The notes: a model not told the origin generated them from the letters alone. A stretch of 64,000 nucleotides of DNA from Microbacterium commune (GCF_014836945.1 NZ_JACSPX010000001.1:248001-312000); one strand, 5' to 3'. Counted from the stretch's first letter, positions 46,045-55,518 are shown. Numbers and translations: made by a program.

Positions 46045-47533
46045 CAAGCCCGCAACCACCACACAGACAGGAACGCCCGTCGCGAGCGACGCGCACTCGC
46101 TGACCGTCGGCGCCGACGGCGTCACCGCGCTGCACGACCGCTACCTGGTCGAGAAGCTCGCCTCGTTCAACCGCGAGCGCGTGCCCGAGCGCAACCCGCA
46201 CGCCAAGGGCGGCGGAGCATTCGGCGAGTTCGAGGTCACCGAGGACGTCTCGGCGTACACCCGCGCGGCCGTCTTCCAGCCGGGCGCCAAGAGCGAGACG
46301 CTGCTGCGCTTCTCCTCCGTCGCCGGCGAGCAGGGCTCGCCCGACACCTGGCGCGACGTGCGCGGTTTCTCCCTGCGCTTCTACACCACCGAGGGCAACC
46401 TCGACATCGTCGGCAACAACACCCCCACCTTCTTCCTGCGCGACGCGATGAAGTTCCCCGACTTCATCCACTCGCAGAAGCGTCTCGGCGCGTCGGGCCT
46501 GCGCGACGCCGACATGCAGTGGGACTTCTGGACCCTCTCCCCCGAGTCCGCGCACCAGGTCACCTATGTCATGGGCGACCGCGGCCTGTCGCGCTCGTGG
46601 CGTCACCTGAACGGCTACGGCTCGCACACCTACCAGTGGGTCAACGCACAGGGCGAGCGCTTCTGGGTGAAGTACCACTTCCTCTCCCACCAGGGCGTGG
46701 AGCGCATGTCGGCCGGCGAGGCCGAGCGCATCGCGGGCGAGGACGCCGACTACTACCGTCGCGACCTCTACGAGGCGATCGAGCGCGGCGACTTCCCCAA
46801 GTGGGACGTCTACGTGCAGATCATGCCGTACGAAGAGGCCAAGACCTACCGCTTCAACCCCTTCGACCTCACCAAGACCTGGTCGAAGAAGGACTACCCG
46901 CGCATCAAGGTGGGCACGTTCACGCTGAACCGCAACCCGCAGAACTTCTTCGCCGAGATCGAGCAGGCCGCCTTCTCGCCCGGCAACCAGGTTCCCGGCA
47001 CCGGCATCTCGCCCGACAAGATGCTGATGGCCCGCGTGTTCTCGTACAGCGACGCGCAGCGCTACCGCATCGGCGCGAACTTCAACCAGCTGCCGGTCAA
47101 CCAGCCGCACGCGGCCCAGGTGCGCAACTACATGCACGAGGGTCAGATGCAGTACCACTACGCGCCCGCCGAGCACCGGGTGTACACCCCGAACTCGTAC
47201 GGCGCGGCCGGCGGCCCTGAGGCCGACCCGCTGCTCGGTGTCGAGGCGAGCTGGGAGTCGGACGGCGAGCTGGTGCGCTCGGCGGCGACGCTGCGCGAGG
47301 ACGACGGAGACTTCGTGCAGGCCAGCATCCTGTACCGCGAGGTCTTCGACGACGAGGCGCGCGAGCGGTTCGTGCAGACCCTCGTCGGTCAGTACAACGG
47401 ACTGACCGTGCCCGCCATCCAGGAGCGCTTCTTCTGGTACTGGGGCCAGGTCGATCAGGACCTCGAGACTCAGCTGCGTGCGCTCGCCGGCGCACCGATC
47501 GGCGAGCCCGAGCCGATCGGGATCGGCGAGTAG
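46037..47533 (+). CDS. katA: Monofunctional heme catalase
   Basis: A 498-residue clade-3-sized catalase that splits hydrogen peroxide. The distal His55 is in [15 protein letters not shown] (most relatives read VVHAKG). The heme-pocket Asn lies in [14 protein letters not shown], and the proximal Tyr is in [14 protein letters not shown] (about 336). The ATG at 46037 is chosen over one 21 nt earlier because AAAGGAA stands 5 nt before it. It is cotranscribed with the Fur-family gene and followed by a 16-bp terminator stem. Confidence 0.96.
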   Translation: MADKPATTTQTGTPVASDAHSLTVGADGVTALHDRYLVEKLASFNRERVPERNPHAKGGGAFGEFEVTEDVSAYTRAAVFQPGAKSETLLRFSSVAGEQGSPDTWRDVRGFSLRFYTTEGNLDIVGNNTPTFFLRDAMKFPDFIHSQKRLGASGLRDADMQWDFWTLSPESAHQVTYVMGDRGLSRSWRHLNGYGSHTYQWVNAQGERFWVKYHFLSHQGVERMSAGEAERIAGEDADYYRRDLYEAIERGDFPKWDVYVQIMPYEEAKTYRFNPFDLTKTWSKKDYPRIKVGTFTLNRNPQNFFAEIEQAAFSPGNQVPGTGISPDKMLMARVFSYSDAQRYRIGANFNQLPVNQPHAAQVRNYMHEGQMQYHYAPAEHRVYTPNSYGAAGGPEADPLLGVEASWESDGELVRSAATLREDDGDFVQASILYREVFDDEARERFVQTLVGQYNGLTVPAIQERFFWYWGQVDQDLETQLRALAGAPIGEPEPIGIGE

Positions 47534-47549
47534 TCCCAGCCCCGCGAAC

Positions 47550-47586
47550 CCGAGGCCCCTTCATCCCCGCGATGAAGGGGCCTCGG
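47550..47586. terminator. Strong terminator after katA
   Basis: A perfect 16-bp stem CCGAGGCCCCTTCATC with its complement and a CCCGC loop. Confidence 0.85.
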
Positions 47587-47669
47587 CGTGTGCCGGCCCA
47601 GCTCGCATCGCCATGCGGGATCATCGAAGGACGATCCGGCGCGACGCCGGCAGGATGAGGAGAACCGGC

Positions 47670-48494
47670 ATGACCGAACCCCGCACGTCCGACGCAGCGG
47701 CGGCCGCCTCGCGCGGCGCCAGACTCACCGCCGAGGGCTTCGGCTCGTTCCTGATCGTGTTCCTCGGCATCGGGGCGTCGCTGTTCACCACCATGCTGTT
47801 CGTCGATCCGGGGGCGGGGTCCGCGGTCAACCTCACGGTCGCCCTGGCGTTCGGCATCGCCCTGCTCGCCGCCTTCAGCTCGTTCTCGGGGATCTCCGGC
47901 GGGCACTTCTCCCCCGCTATCACCATCGGCGCCGCCGCTGCCGGCCGCCTGGCGTGGCGCGACGTGCTGCCGTACGTGCTCGCCCAGGTCGTCGGCGCCG
48001 TGATCGCGTCGACGGCACTCATCGTCGTGGGCCTGTTCGGACCCGAGCGCTGGCTGGAGCGGGTTCAGGACGCCGGGTTCGCGAGCACCGGATGGGGCAC
48101 GCTCTCGCCGGGCGGATTCGGGATGCCGGCGGTGATCGTCATCGAGGTGATCCTCACGGTCCTGCTCGTGCTGGTCTTCCTCAGCGTGACGCACCCCGTG
48201 CGCCGCAGCGCAGCGGCCGGTGTGGCGATCGGTCTCACCTTCGCCGCCGTCCAGTTCGTCGCCATCCCGGTCGCCGGGGGCGCCGGGAACCCCGCCCGTT
48301 CGATCGCGACGGCGATCTACGGCGGGATCGATCCCCTCGCGCAGCTCTGGGTGTTCCTCGTCTTCCCCGCCCTCGCGGCCGCGGCCGTCGGGGTCGCGTA
48401 CCGTGCGCTGTTCGACGGCACAGTGGACTCCGAGGGTGTGCAGCCCGACGGTGACGAGTCGGACGGCGGCGAGGTGCCGCTCAGCCGGCCGTGA
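47670..48494 (+). CDS. Aquaporin-type channel (MIP family)
   Basis: A 274-residue protein with six membrane helices and two half-helices. The first pore motif is GHFSPAIT, so the usual NPA is SPA. The second is GNPARSIA, normal. Size and SGGHF context resemble AqpZ. The Asn-to-Ser change at the pore centre could alter selectivity or proton exclusion. GATGAGGAG precedes the ATG. An acidic tail (DGDESDGGEV) follows the last helix. The gene overlaps the convergent SpoIIM gene by 14 bp at its 3' end. Confidence 0.88.
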   Translation: MTEPRTSDAAAAASRGARLTAEGFGSFLIVFLGIGASLFTTMLFVDPGAGSAVNLTVALAFGIALLAAFSSFSGISGGHFSPAITIGAAAAGRLAWRDVLPYVLAQVVGAVIASTALIVVGLFGPERWLERVQDAGFASTGWGTLSPGGFGMPAVIVIEVILTVLLVLVFLSVTHPVRRSAAAGVAIGLTFAAVQFVAIPVAGGAGNPARSIATAIYGGIDPLAQLWVFLVFPALAAAAVGVAYRALFDGTVDSEGVQPDGDESDGGEVPLSRP

Positions 48495-49470
48495 GCGTCG
48501 GCGTGCCCGCCTCGTATTCGACGAGGTCACCGCTCTCGCCCCGGCGTGCCGCGCGCCGCCCGACGACGAGCATGTAGAAGAGGAACGCGCCCAGAGCCAC
48601 CGCTCCGATCCCGATCTTGACCGGCCACGGCAGATCGGAGCCGGTCACGAAGCCCTCGACGAGGCCCGAGAGGAACAGGGCGAAGACCAGGCCGATCGCG
48701 ACCGTGGCGAGGGAACGGCCCCCTGCGGCGAGCGACTCGGCCCTGGTGCGTCGGCCCGGGACCGCCCACGCCCAGAAGATGTGCAGGCCGGCGGCGGCCG
48801 CGACGAAGATCGCGGTCAGCTCGAGCAGCCCGTGGGGCAGGATGTGCAGCACCATCGTGTCGAGGTGCCCGTAGGCCGACATCACCGCCGCCGAGGTTCC
48901 GAGCCCGAACGCGTTCTGGATCAGCATCCAGACCGGCCAGACGCCCGTCACCCCGAACAGCACGCACTGCATGGCAATCCAGGCGTTGTTGAGCCACACC
49001 ATTCCGGCGAACGACGCCGTCGGACCGTAGTAGTCGACGAAGTCCTCTTCGGCGTACTGTCTGAGCACGTCGGGCGGCCCGAGCGTCGCGATCAGCGCCG
49101 GGTCGGAGGCGATCCATGCTCCGGTGATCGAGACCACGAGCAGGAAGGCGATCGCGATGACCCCGGTGGTCCAGCGGATCCGGTAGAGCGCCGCGGGCAG
49201 CTGCAGCGCGAAGAACCGCGCCGCCTGCGCGAGCACGTTGTCACCCGCTCCGGTGAACCTCAGTCGTGCGGCGGCGAGGATCGTCGAGAGATACGCGCCC
49301 TGCGGGGAGTCGCCCACCGAGGTCTTCAGCTCGGCGAGATCGGCCGATGCCGCGCGGTAGCGGACGATCAGCTCGTCGACCTCGGCGCCGTTCAGCCGCC
49401 GTCTGCGGCTCAGCGCATCGAGCCGTTCCCATTCCGGGCGGCGAGCATCGGCGAGGGCGTCGGCATCCAC
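48481..49470 (-). CDS. Stage II sporulation protein M (SpoIIM)-like membrane protein
   Basis: A 329-residue protein of the SpoIIM family as found in non-sporulating Actinobacteria. An N-terminal cytosolic helical part (RPEWERLDALSRRRRLNGAEVDELIVRYR) precedes five or six membrane helices, with NNAWIAMQCVLFGVTGVWPV and HILPHGLLELTAIFVAAAAG. In such genomes SpoIIM sits back to back with an RDD gene, and the pair is often found near MoxR/DUF58 genes, as here. The start is GTG 49470, or an ATG at 49488 that would overlap the divergent RDD start. A TACAGT box 7 nt before GTG 49470 favours it. Confidence 0.85.
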   Translation of the reverse strand: MDADALADARRPEWERLDALSRRRRLNGAEVDELIVRYRAASADLAELKTSVGDSPQGAYLSTILAAARLRFTGAGDNVLAQAARFFALQLPAALYRIRWTTGVIAIAFLLVVSITGAWIASDPALIATLGPPDVLRQYAEEDFVDYYGPTASFAGMVWLNNAWIAMQCVLFGVTGVWPVWMLIQNAFGLGTSAAVMSAYGHLDTMVLHILPHGLLELTAIFVAAAAGLHIFWAWAVPGRRTRAESLAAGGRSLATVAIGLVFALFLSGLVEGFVTGSDLPWPVKIGIGAVALGAFLFYMLVVGRRAARRGESGDLVEYEAGTPTLTAG

Positions 49471-49476
49471 CTGATT

Positions 49477-49483
49477 TACTGTA
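49477..49483. promoter_or_regulatory. Symmetric bidirectional -10 element TACTGTA
   Basis: TACTGT on the plus strand (49477-49482) and TACAGT on the minus strand (49483-49478) overlap by five bases. Each lies just ahead of a divergent gene: RDD ATG at 49487 and SpoIIM GTG at 49470. Confidence 0.55.
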
Positions 49484-49486
49484 CTC

Positions 49487-50296
49487 ATGTCCGCCACGAT
49501 CACCGATGAACAGGAGATCCTGTCCGGCGAAGCCGTCGCGATCGATGTGCAGCCGGTCGGCTTCGTGCTGCGCGCCGCCGGCGCGCTGATCGACATGGCC
49601 ATCGGGTTCGCCGTCTTCCTCGCTGTCACCTTCGTGCAGGTGTGGCTGATGACCGAGGGACTGCTGAGCGAGCACACCTTCCGCATCCTCATGATCTGCG
49701 CGGCGGTGCTGAGCTTCCTCGTGCTGCCGGTCACCGTCGAGGTCGCGATGCGCGGCCGCAGCGTCGGCAAGCTCGCGGTCGGCGGCCGCATCGTGCGGGT
49801 CGACGGTGGGGCGATCACCTTCCGCCACAGCTTCATCCGCGCCCTGGTGGGCGTGCTCGAGGTCTACATGACCTTCGGTGGCGCGGCGGTGATCACCGGG
49901 GCGCTCACCGCGCGCTCCCAGCGGCTGGGCGACCTGGTCGCCGGCACCTACTCGCAGCGCGTGCGCACACCCGCTCTGCCCTCGCACCAGCCGCATCTGC
50001 CGCCGTCGCTGCAGGGCTGGGCGACGGTGGCCGACGTCGCGCGGATGCCCGACCGGCTCGCCCGTCGCATCTCCCAGTTCCTCGCCAACGCGCAGCGTCT
50101 GTCGCCGTCGGCGCGCGCCAGCGTCGCGCACGAGCTCGCCCGCGAGGCACAGTCGTACATCTCGCCGCTGCCCGCGGTGACGCCGGAGGAGCTTCTGCTC
50201 GGGATCACGGTGCTGCGCCGGGAGCGGGAGCGACGAGCGCTGGCGCTCGCGGACGAGCGCGCCGAGCGCCTGAGCGGACGACGCATCGGGCTCTGA
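49487..50296 (+). CDS. RDD-family membrane protein
   Basis: A 269-residue protein. The RDD domain spans ~20-165, starting PVGFVLRAAGALIDMAIGFA, with three or more membrane helices and the RSVGKLAVGGRIVR loop. A basic cytosolic tail continues to the end (helical, Arg/Ala rich). RDD proteins may act as Na+/H+ antiporters or as helpers of envelope systems; the pairing with SpoIIM is common. The ATG is 4 nt after TACTGT and has no ribosome site, which implies a leaderless message. Confidence 0.85.
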   Translation: MSATITDEQEILSGEAVAIDVQPVGFVLRAAGALIDMAIGFAVFLAVTFVQVWLMTEGLLSEHTFRILMICAAVLSFLVLPVTVEVAMRGRSVGKLAVGGRIVRVDGGAITFRHSFIRALVGVLEVYMTFGGAAVITGALTARSQRLGDLVAGTYSQRVRTPALPSHQPHLPPSLQGWATVADVARMPDRLARRISQFLANAQRLSPSARASVAHELAREAQSYISPLPAVTPEELLLGITVLRRERERRALALADERAERLSGRRIGL

Positions 50297-50354
50297 GGTT
50301 CGCCTCGGTCACCCGCGCATGGTCACGCCCGCGCGCACCTCGTCACGGGATGCG

Positions 50355-50633
50355 TCACGAGCGCATCGCCTCGTGGCGGATCACCAGCCAGCCGGCGGGC
50401 ACCGAGAGCCGTTCCGCATGCTGCGCGCAGAGATCGTGCGCGTGCGGGTCGCTGCCAGGGCCGAGCGGACCGAGCGCGGCCATCTGATCGGCGTAGTCGA
50501 AGGTGACCGTGGCGACCGCCTCGCGCGCGCAGGCGACCTTCGAGCAGAGCCGTTCGTCGACGGCCAGGTGCGCGTCGAGGCGCGGTCCTTCATCGAAGCG
50601 CGGTCTCTGGTCGAGGCGGAGTCTGTCGTCCAT
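50355..50633 (-). CDS. DUF3499 protein
   Basis: A 92-residue protein with the DUF3499 core: LCSKVACAREAVATVTFDYA, then GPLGPGSDPHAHDLCAQHAERL and PAGWLVIRH. Paired CxxxxC and CxxH elements suggest a small zinc ribbon. It occupies the position of Rv3258c, next to the metallopeptidase gene (Rv3259) and near whiB2 (Rv3260c). The start at 50633 is chosen as the last ATG before the core, with GGAGG nearby and a TAGTGT box 7 nt upstream. No function is known. Confidence 0.82.
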   Translation of the reverse strand: MDDRLRLDQRPRFDEGPRLDAHLAVDERLCSKVACAREAVATVTFDYADQMAALGPLGPGSDPHAHDLCAQHAERLSVPAGWLVIRHEAMRS

Positions 50634-50688
50634 CGCCTCCACACTATGACCGGGTCGCGTGTGAGAGGTGCAGCCGCGCGGCAGCGCA

Positions 50689-50694
50689 TAGACT
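50689..50694 (+). promoter_or_regulatory. -10 box TAGACT (leaderless type)
   Basis: TAGACT, 6-nt gap, ATG at 50701. Confidence 0.5.
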
Positions 50695-50700
50695 TTCGGC

Positions 50701-51129
50701 ATGCCCGCCCGCCGCTCCTCCCCCGCGCCCCGGCGCGGCGCACGTCACGGCCGCCATGGTCGACTCGGGCGCAGCGAGGTCGTCCGGCCGCCCCTGCCAC
50801 CACTCGACGGGCGACTCGACCGGTTCGAGATCACGGTCGGCAGCGCTGTCGAGTACCTCCGCGGCACCTGGGAGGAGCTGCGCGACGTCCGCTTCGAGAT
50901 CGCCGCGATGCCCGCGCACGATCGCGCCGACGGCATCCCGCTCTGGCGCGCGGATCCGGCCGCGCAGCGCGTGACGCTGTACCGGGTTCCCATCGAGCGC
51001 CTGCTGCCGAAGGGGCATGACGACGCGGCCCATCGCCGCATGGCCGTCGAGAGCGCGGTGTTCCACGCCGCGGCCGAGTATGTCGGACGCGAGCCGTGGG
51101 AGCTCGGTCCGGACGGTCGCGACCACTGA
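50701..51129 (+). CDS. Metallopeptidase-family protein with degenerate zinc motif
   Basis: A 142-residue protein. A basic N-terminus (RRSSPAPRRGARHGRHGR) leads into the zincin-like domain of the actinobacterial Rv3259-type family, with FEITVGSAVEYL and VTLYRVPIERLL. Relatives carry HExxH followed by FG; the matching place here reads ESAVFHAAAEYVG, which lacks the paired histidines. It is therefore probably not a working protease and may have a binding role. It is divergent from DUF3499 as in Mycobacterium. Confidence 0.75.
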   Translation: MPARRSSPAPRRGARHGRHGRLGRSEVVRPPLPPLDGRLDRFEITVGSAVEYLRGTWEELRDVRFEIAAMPAHDRADGIPLWRADPAAQRVTLYRVPIERLLPKGHDDAAHRRMAVESAVFHAAAEYVGREPWELGPDGRDH

Positions 51130-51175
51130 ACCACCCAGCGCCCACCCTCTGACGGCACGGGGCGGGCGGCGCGCG

Positions 51176-52546
51176 TCAGGGGCGCACGACGATCGGCTGC
51201 TGCGTCGCCGGCGGCGCCCACAGCGGCCAGCCCGCGATGGCCGCATCGCCGAGCAGGCCGACCGCGGCGTGCACCGCTCCGTCGGAGCTGAGCACGTGCT
51301 CGCCGGGCTGCAGCGGGATCTGCTCCGCACCGCCGGCGGGCAGCTCCACGATCCGCTCGTCGATCCCCGCGAGCGTCACCGTGGTGGTGCTCTCCTCGGC
51401 GCTGCTCAGGTACAGTGTCGCCGACGCGCCACGGGGAACGGTGAACGGCACGGTGCCGGTCAGCTGCGGGGCGGGCAGCATCCAGGCGAAGTCCTCGCGA
51501 CCCTCCGCACGTGCGGTCTGGCGGGCGCCCGCCACGACCGGGGCGGTCGCGTCGATCTCGATGTCGTGCGCGCCCGCGCCCATCCCGGTCAGGGAGACCT
51601 CGGTGGGCGTGGCCGCGGTGAGCTCGACCACGTACTCGTCGGAGCCCGCGGTGCCGTCGGCGCCGCGGACGCGCACGGTCGCGGTGGCGTCCTCGTCGGG
51701 TGCGAGGAGGCGCAGCAGGATGCCGGTGGAGTCGTCGCCGTCGGAGATGGGCTGCGAGTGCGCACCCAGCAGACGAAGGCTCCGCTGCGCGCCGCCGACG
51801 CCGTCCTGCACGTCGATGCCGACCGCGTCGAGCGTGCGCACGTGCGCCGACTGGAGCGCCGCGCGAACCGGGGCCCCGGCGGCGACGACCTCGATGACCG
51901 GACGGAACTCGGCCCCGGCGACGGATGCCAGGGTGAGCGTGATCTGGGTCTTCGGCGGCACGATCTTGGTCGTCGTCCTCCGCTGGGCGCCGTAGACGTT
52001 GAGCTCCACGGTCGAGGCGACGTCGGCGGGGTTCGACAGCAGGATCACATCGGACGATCCCGTCGATCCGTCGCCGCCGACGAGCCACGAGCGCATCCCG
52101 GCCTCACGGCAGGGGGCGGCGGCGTATCCGCGCAGATCCTCTTCGTCGAGACTCACCGACTCCGCTGCGGAGATCAGCGGCGCCGTGCGGTCGGCGACCG
52201 CAGCCGTGATGCTCTTCGCGCCCTCTCCGCCGAGCACACCGGGCATGGCGAGGTCTGTGGTGCTGATCTCGTGGTCGCGGTCGTCGACCCGCAGGTCCGG
52301 GGCGGCCGCAGAGACGAGCAGATCCGCCTGACTCGAGTCGCGTCCCAGAGCCCGAAAGGCTCCGTTGCAGACGATCGTCGCATCTCCCGGCACCGGCGTC
52401 ACGGTCGCGGTGGCGGGCTCGTTCTGCACGCTCGGCCAGGGAGCGGCGACGGCCGCCCCGACCCCCAGCACGCAGGCCGTGGCGACGGCGGCTCCGGTCG
52501 CCAGTCGGGCCCCGGTCGCCGCGAGGCGGATGGTGCGCTGCTTCAT
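51176..52546 (-). CDS. DUF5719 exported/membrane-anchored protein
   Basis: A 456-residue protein. The N-terminal helix (AATGARLATGAAVATACVLGVGAAVA, residues ~8-34) is a signal peptide or anchor. The rest is an extracytoplasmic beta-rich DUF5719 region with repeated SSDVILLSNPADVASTVEL-like strands. It overlaps the upstream glycosyltransferase gene by ATGA (52543-52546). This pairing with a giant GT2 protein and whiB2 is conserved in Actinobacteria, which suggests a job in cell-surface polymer export or modification. Exact function is unknown. Confidence 0.82.
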   Translation of the reverse strand: MKQRTIRLAATGARLATGAAVATACVLGVGAAVAAPWPSVQNEPATATVTPVPGDATIVCNGAFRALGRDSSQADLLVSAAAPDLRVDDRDHEISTTDLAMPGVLGGEGAKSITAAVADRTAPLISAAESVSLDEEDLRGYAAAPCREAGMRSWLVGGDGSTGSSDVILLSNPADVASTVELNVYGAQRRTTTKIVPPKTQITLTLASVAGAEFRPVIEVVAAGAPVRAALQSAHVRTLDAVGIDVQDGVGGAQRSLRLLGAHSQPISDGDDSTGILLRLLAPDEDATATVRVRGADGTAGSDEYVVELTAATPTEVSLTGMGAGAHDIEIDATAPVVAGARQTARAEGREDFAWMLPAPQLTGTVPFTVPRGASATLYLSSAEESTTTVTLAGIDERIVELPAGGAEQIPLQPGEHVLSSDGAVHAAVGLLGDAAIAGWPLWAPPATQQPIVVRP

Positions 52547-55503
52547 CGGCTGTTCTCCTCGACGGCGGGATGCGGTGACGCGGGCTCAGCGGAGGGCGGC
52601 GCGTCCTCCGCTGGTCGGGGTTCGTCGGCCCCGGCGGGCGGCACGGTGACGTCCCCGGTGTGCAGGTCGGCATCCTCGTGCGTCCGCCGAGACGCGATCG
52701 GCTCGTCGAGGGAACGACCCACCACTCGGGAGCGGCCGCGGGCTGCCCGGCGCGATGCCCGGGTCGGGATCGACAGCAGCACGGCGGCGAGCACCACGAT
52801 GAGCTGGCCCAGCCCGATGAGGTTGCCGAGGGCGCGCTGCGCGTGCGACGGCTGAGCGCGCTCGGCGGGCGGGGTGGCCAGCTGCCACAGCATCCCGTTT
52901 GGGGTCTCACCCGCCTTCACGAACCCCGGGCGCTGGTCGATCGCCGTGATCGCGCCGTCGGTCATGCTGCGGGCCTGCTCGCTCTGGCCGGGGAGGGACG
53001 TGAGCAGCACGAAGCCGACACCGCGCTCGGCGAGTGCGGCAGCCGCATCGAAGTCGCGAGCCGAGAGCAGGTCGACGGCGTCTGCGGCTAGGCCCTCGTC
53101 GTGCACGCGCGTCGCCGTGGTGAGCATGGTCGTCTGCGCGCTCAGCGTGGCGCTCGGGCCCCACACCAGCTGGGTCGCGAGCGACCCGTCGTCCAGCGGT
53201 GTCATGACGAGGGTTCCGCTGTCGGCGGCGTCCGACGCGTGCGCGGCGACCAGAGCGGGCAGCGTGCTGGTGGCGCCGTTGTGGATCTGCGCCTCACCGA
53301 CGTTCACCGCCAGCAGCCCTGGCACGGCGCAGACGAGCACGCCGGCGCCGGTGACGAGCGCGGCCGCCGACCGCAGCGCCGGCATCGCCACGACCGTGTC
53401 GAGCGTGACCAGAGCGGCGCCGACGACGCCCAGCCATGCAAAGCTCAGTCCGGTGCCGGGCCAGATCCCGACCGGCTCGCCCTGCACGAACGACACCTGG
53501 ATGCCGACCGCGATCATCGACGTGATCAGCCCGATCACCGTGGTCGCCAGCAGGGCGAAGCCGGCTCGCCACCTCGGCGAGAGCGCCGAGGTCAGCGCGA
53601 GGACGACCAGGGGTACGAGCAGCACGGCGGCGAACGGGGCGACGCTGCCGTCGAGCAGCCACTCCCAGCCGGCGCGATCCGGGGCCGGGAAGCCCTGCGC
53701 GATGAGCAGGCGCCCTGCGGCGTCAGCGGTCGCCTGCGCGAGGGTCGCGACAGCACCCGGATCGGCCAGCAGCGCCCAGGGATCGCCGTGGCGAAGCTGC
53801 CAGTAGACCAGCGGCGCGAACAGCGCAGCCGCGGGGATGAGCAGCCAGAAGACGCGCACCGCACCGCGCACACGACCGGCGGCGAGCATCGCCATGACCG
53901 TCAGCCCCCAGAGCGCCACGAAGGCGGGTGCGAGCGACGGCGCGCAGGCGAGGGATGCCGCGGCGAGCAGGGATGCCGCTCCCGCGGCGCCCCAGGAGCG
54001 GTGCGCGACCACCGCGGAATGGAACAGCCACGGCAGCAGCAGGTGCAGCAGCACGGCGGCCGGTCTGCCCTGCACGAGAGCGGTGAGGAACGTGGGAGCC
54101 AGCGCCCACAGCACGCCGCCGAGGATCCGAAGGCCGGCTCTGTCGGTGACCCGGGTCGCGGCGAACCAGCCGCCGAGCACCGCCAGCGGCAGGGCGCCCA
54201 GCCAGAGCAGCACGACCGCGAAGGAGGGAGACCCCGGCCAGAGAGTGCCCAGCACCGCGAGCACGGCCGCGAACGGGTCGGCGGGGCCGACGATGCCGGG
54301 GCCGAGGTCGCGCAGACCCCATCCGGCGTCGTTCCAGAGGGCGGCGAGCTCCGGCTGCATCGGCAGCAGCTCGCCGCCTCCGACGCTGGGCCAGGCGAGC
54401 AGGGGGAAGAAGGCCGCGATGCTGACGACGAGGGCGGCGAGCACCGCCCATGCTCCCCCGCCGCTGAAGAAGTGCAGCTCGCTGACGGCGCCCCGTTCGC
54501 TGCCGTGCCCGTCGTCCAGGCGGTGCCGCAGCTGCGTGCGCGACACCCGCAGCGGCGCGATGCTGGCCCACGACGCCGTGCGGAAAGAGCGGATGGCGCG
54601 TCGCGAGCGCGCGACGGCGCGCACGGCGAGCATGGCTGCCAGGGCCGCGCCCCACTCGGGGACGACGGCCGCCGGGCGCTTGCCGATGAGGTGGACGATC
54701 GAGCGCCACAGCGCCAGCGGCAGCAGGCTCAGCCAGTGCAGCGGCACCGCGAAGGCGGGCGCGTACGCGAGGCGTCGATGCAGCTGGGCGCGACGGCTCA
54801 CCCACGCTCGGGCCGCCTCCCTCTGCGGGGCTGTCGCGACGCCGTCGGGCCGCACACCGATCCGCGCCTTCGGCACGAGCACGATGCGTGCGCCGCCCAA
54901 CCTGGCGCGGACACCGAGGTCGAGTCCTTCGTCGGCGCCGCCGAGTCCGGGGTCCGGACGCAGCACCGTGGGTGCGGCTCCGCGGATGAGCATGCCGCGC
55001 ACGTCCGCGCCGAGAGCGTCCTCGGTGGCGTCGTGCTGGCCCTGATCGAGTTCATCGGCTGCCAGCTCGACGGCGCGGCCGAATCGGCTCATGCTCACCC
55101 CCAGCGACACGATCTCGCGGTCGTCGTCGTGCCGGACGAGCTTGGGGGCGGCGAGTGCGGCCGACGGGGAGCGCTCCAGTGAGCCGGCGAGAAGCTGCAG
55201 AGCCCTGCGGCGCGGCCGGGAGTCGTGGGTGAGCATCCACACCGAGCTGCCGCTCGCCACGCGAGGCTGAGCCAGGGCGACGGCCTCGGCGAACGTCGTG
55301 GTCGCGCGCGCTTCGATGATCGCCTCGACGCTGCGTCCGATGCCGTCGATGGCGCGCACCTGCGCGCCGCTTCCGAGAACCACCACGGTGACGGCGTCGG
55401 GCGGAGTCGTCTGATCGCGGAGGTCGTCGAGGGTCTCGCTGAGCTGTGCTGCTGCGGCGTCGCCCGTTCGTGCGACGACGATGGCGTGTACTCGGGATGG
55501 CAT
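52543..55503 (-). CDS. Large membrane glycosyltransferase (GT2 plus multi-pass domain)
   Basis: A 986-residue protein. The N-terminal GT-A domain (~1-240) begins RVHAIVVARTGDAAAAQLS, has a DxD-like spot at LTHDSRPRR and a GADVRGMLIRGAAPTVLRPD stretch. A long membrane part (~290-930) follows, with 12 or more hydrophobic helices and an extracytoplasmic loop region. The C-terminus is a charged tail with Pro/Glu. It probably transfers a sugar from a nucleotide or lipid donor during wall-polymer assembly. A TAGGCT box lies 9 nt before the ATG. It is downstream of whiB2 on the same strand. Confidence 0.85.
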   Translation of the reverse strand: MPSRVHAIVVARTGDAAAAQLSETLDDLRDQTTPPDAVTVVVLGSGAQVRAIDGIGRSVEAIIEARATTTFAEAVALAQPRVASGSSVWMLTHDSRPRRRALQLLAGSLERSPSAALAAPKLVRHDDDREIVSLGVSMSRFGRAVELAADELDQGQHDATEDALGADVRGMLIRGAAPTVLRPDPGLGGADEGLDLGVRARLGGARIVLVPKARIGVRPDGVATAPQREAARAWVSRRAQLHRRLAYAPAFAVPLHWLSLLPLALWRSIVHLIGKRPAAVVPEWGAALAAMLAVRAVARSRRAIRSFRTASWASIAPLRVSRTQLRHRLDDGHGSERGAVSELHFFSGGGAWAVLAALVVSIAAFFPLLAWPSVGGGELLPMQPELAALWNDAGWGLRDLGPGIVGPADPFAAVLAVLGTLWPGSPSFAVVLLWLGALPLAVLGGWFAATRVTDRAGLRILGGVLWALAPTFLTALVQGRPAAVLLHLLLPWLFHSAVVAHRSWGAAGAASLLAAASLACAPSLAPAFVALWGLTVMAMLAAGRVRGAVRVFWLLIPAAALFAPLVYWQLRHGDPWALLADPGAVATLAQATADAAGRLLIAQGFPAPDRAGWEWLLDGSVAPFAAVLLVPLVVLALTSALSPRWRAGFALLATTVIGLITSMIAVGIQVSFVQGEPVGIWPGTGLSFAWLGVVGAALVTLDTVVAMPALRSAAALVTGAGVLVCAVPGLLAVNVGEAQIHNGATSTLPALVAAHASDAADSGTLVMTPLDDGSLATQLVWGPSATLSAQTTMLTTATRVHDEGLAADAVDLLSARDFDAAAALAERGVGFVLLTSLPGQSEQARSMTDGAITAIDQRPGFVKAGETPNGMLWQLATPPAERAQPSHAQRALGNLIGLGQLIVVLAAVLLSIPTRASRRAARGRSRVVGRSLDEPIASRRTHEDADLHTGDVTVPPAGADEPRPAEDAPPSAEPASPHPAVEENSR

Positions 55504-55512
55504 GACAGAGTC

Positions 55513-55518
55513 AGCCTA
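55513..55518 (-). promoter_or_regulatory. -10 box TAGGCT for the large glycosyltransferase
   Basis: TAGGCT on the minus strand, 9-nt gap, ATG at 55503; a message with a leader of only a few nt is predicted. Confidence 0.45.

Noticed and set aside
53101..55182. 693-codon plus-strand frame opposite the large glycosyltransferase
   Set aside because: Arg/Gln/Gly-rich shadow frame without start signals or recognisable domain.
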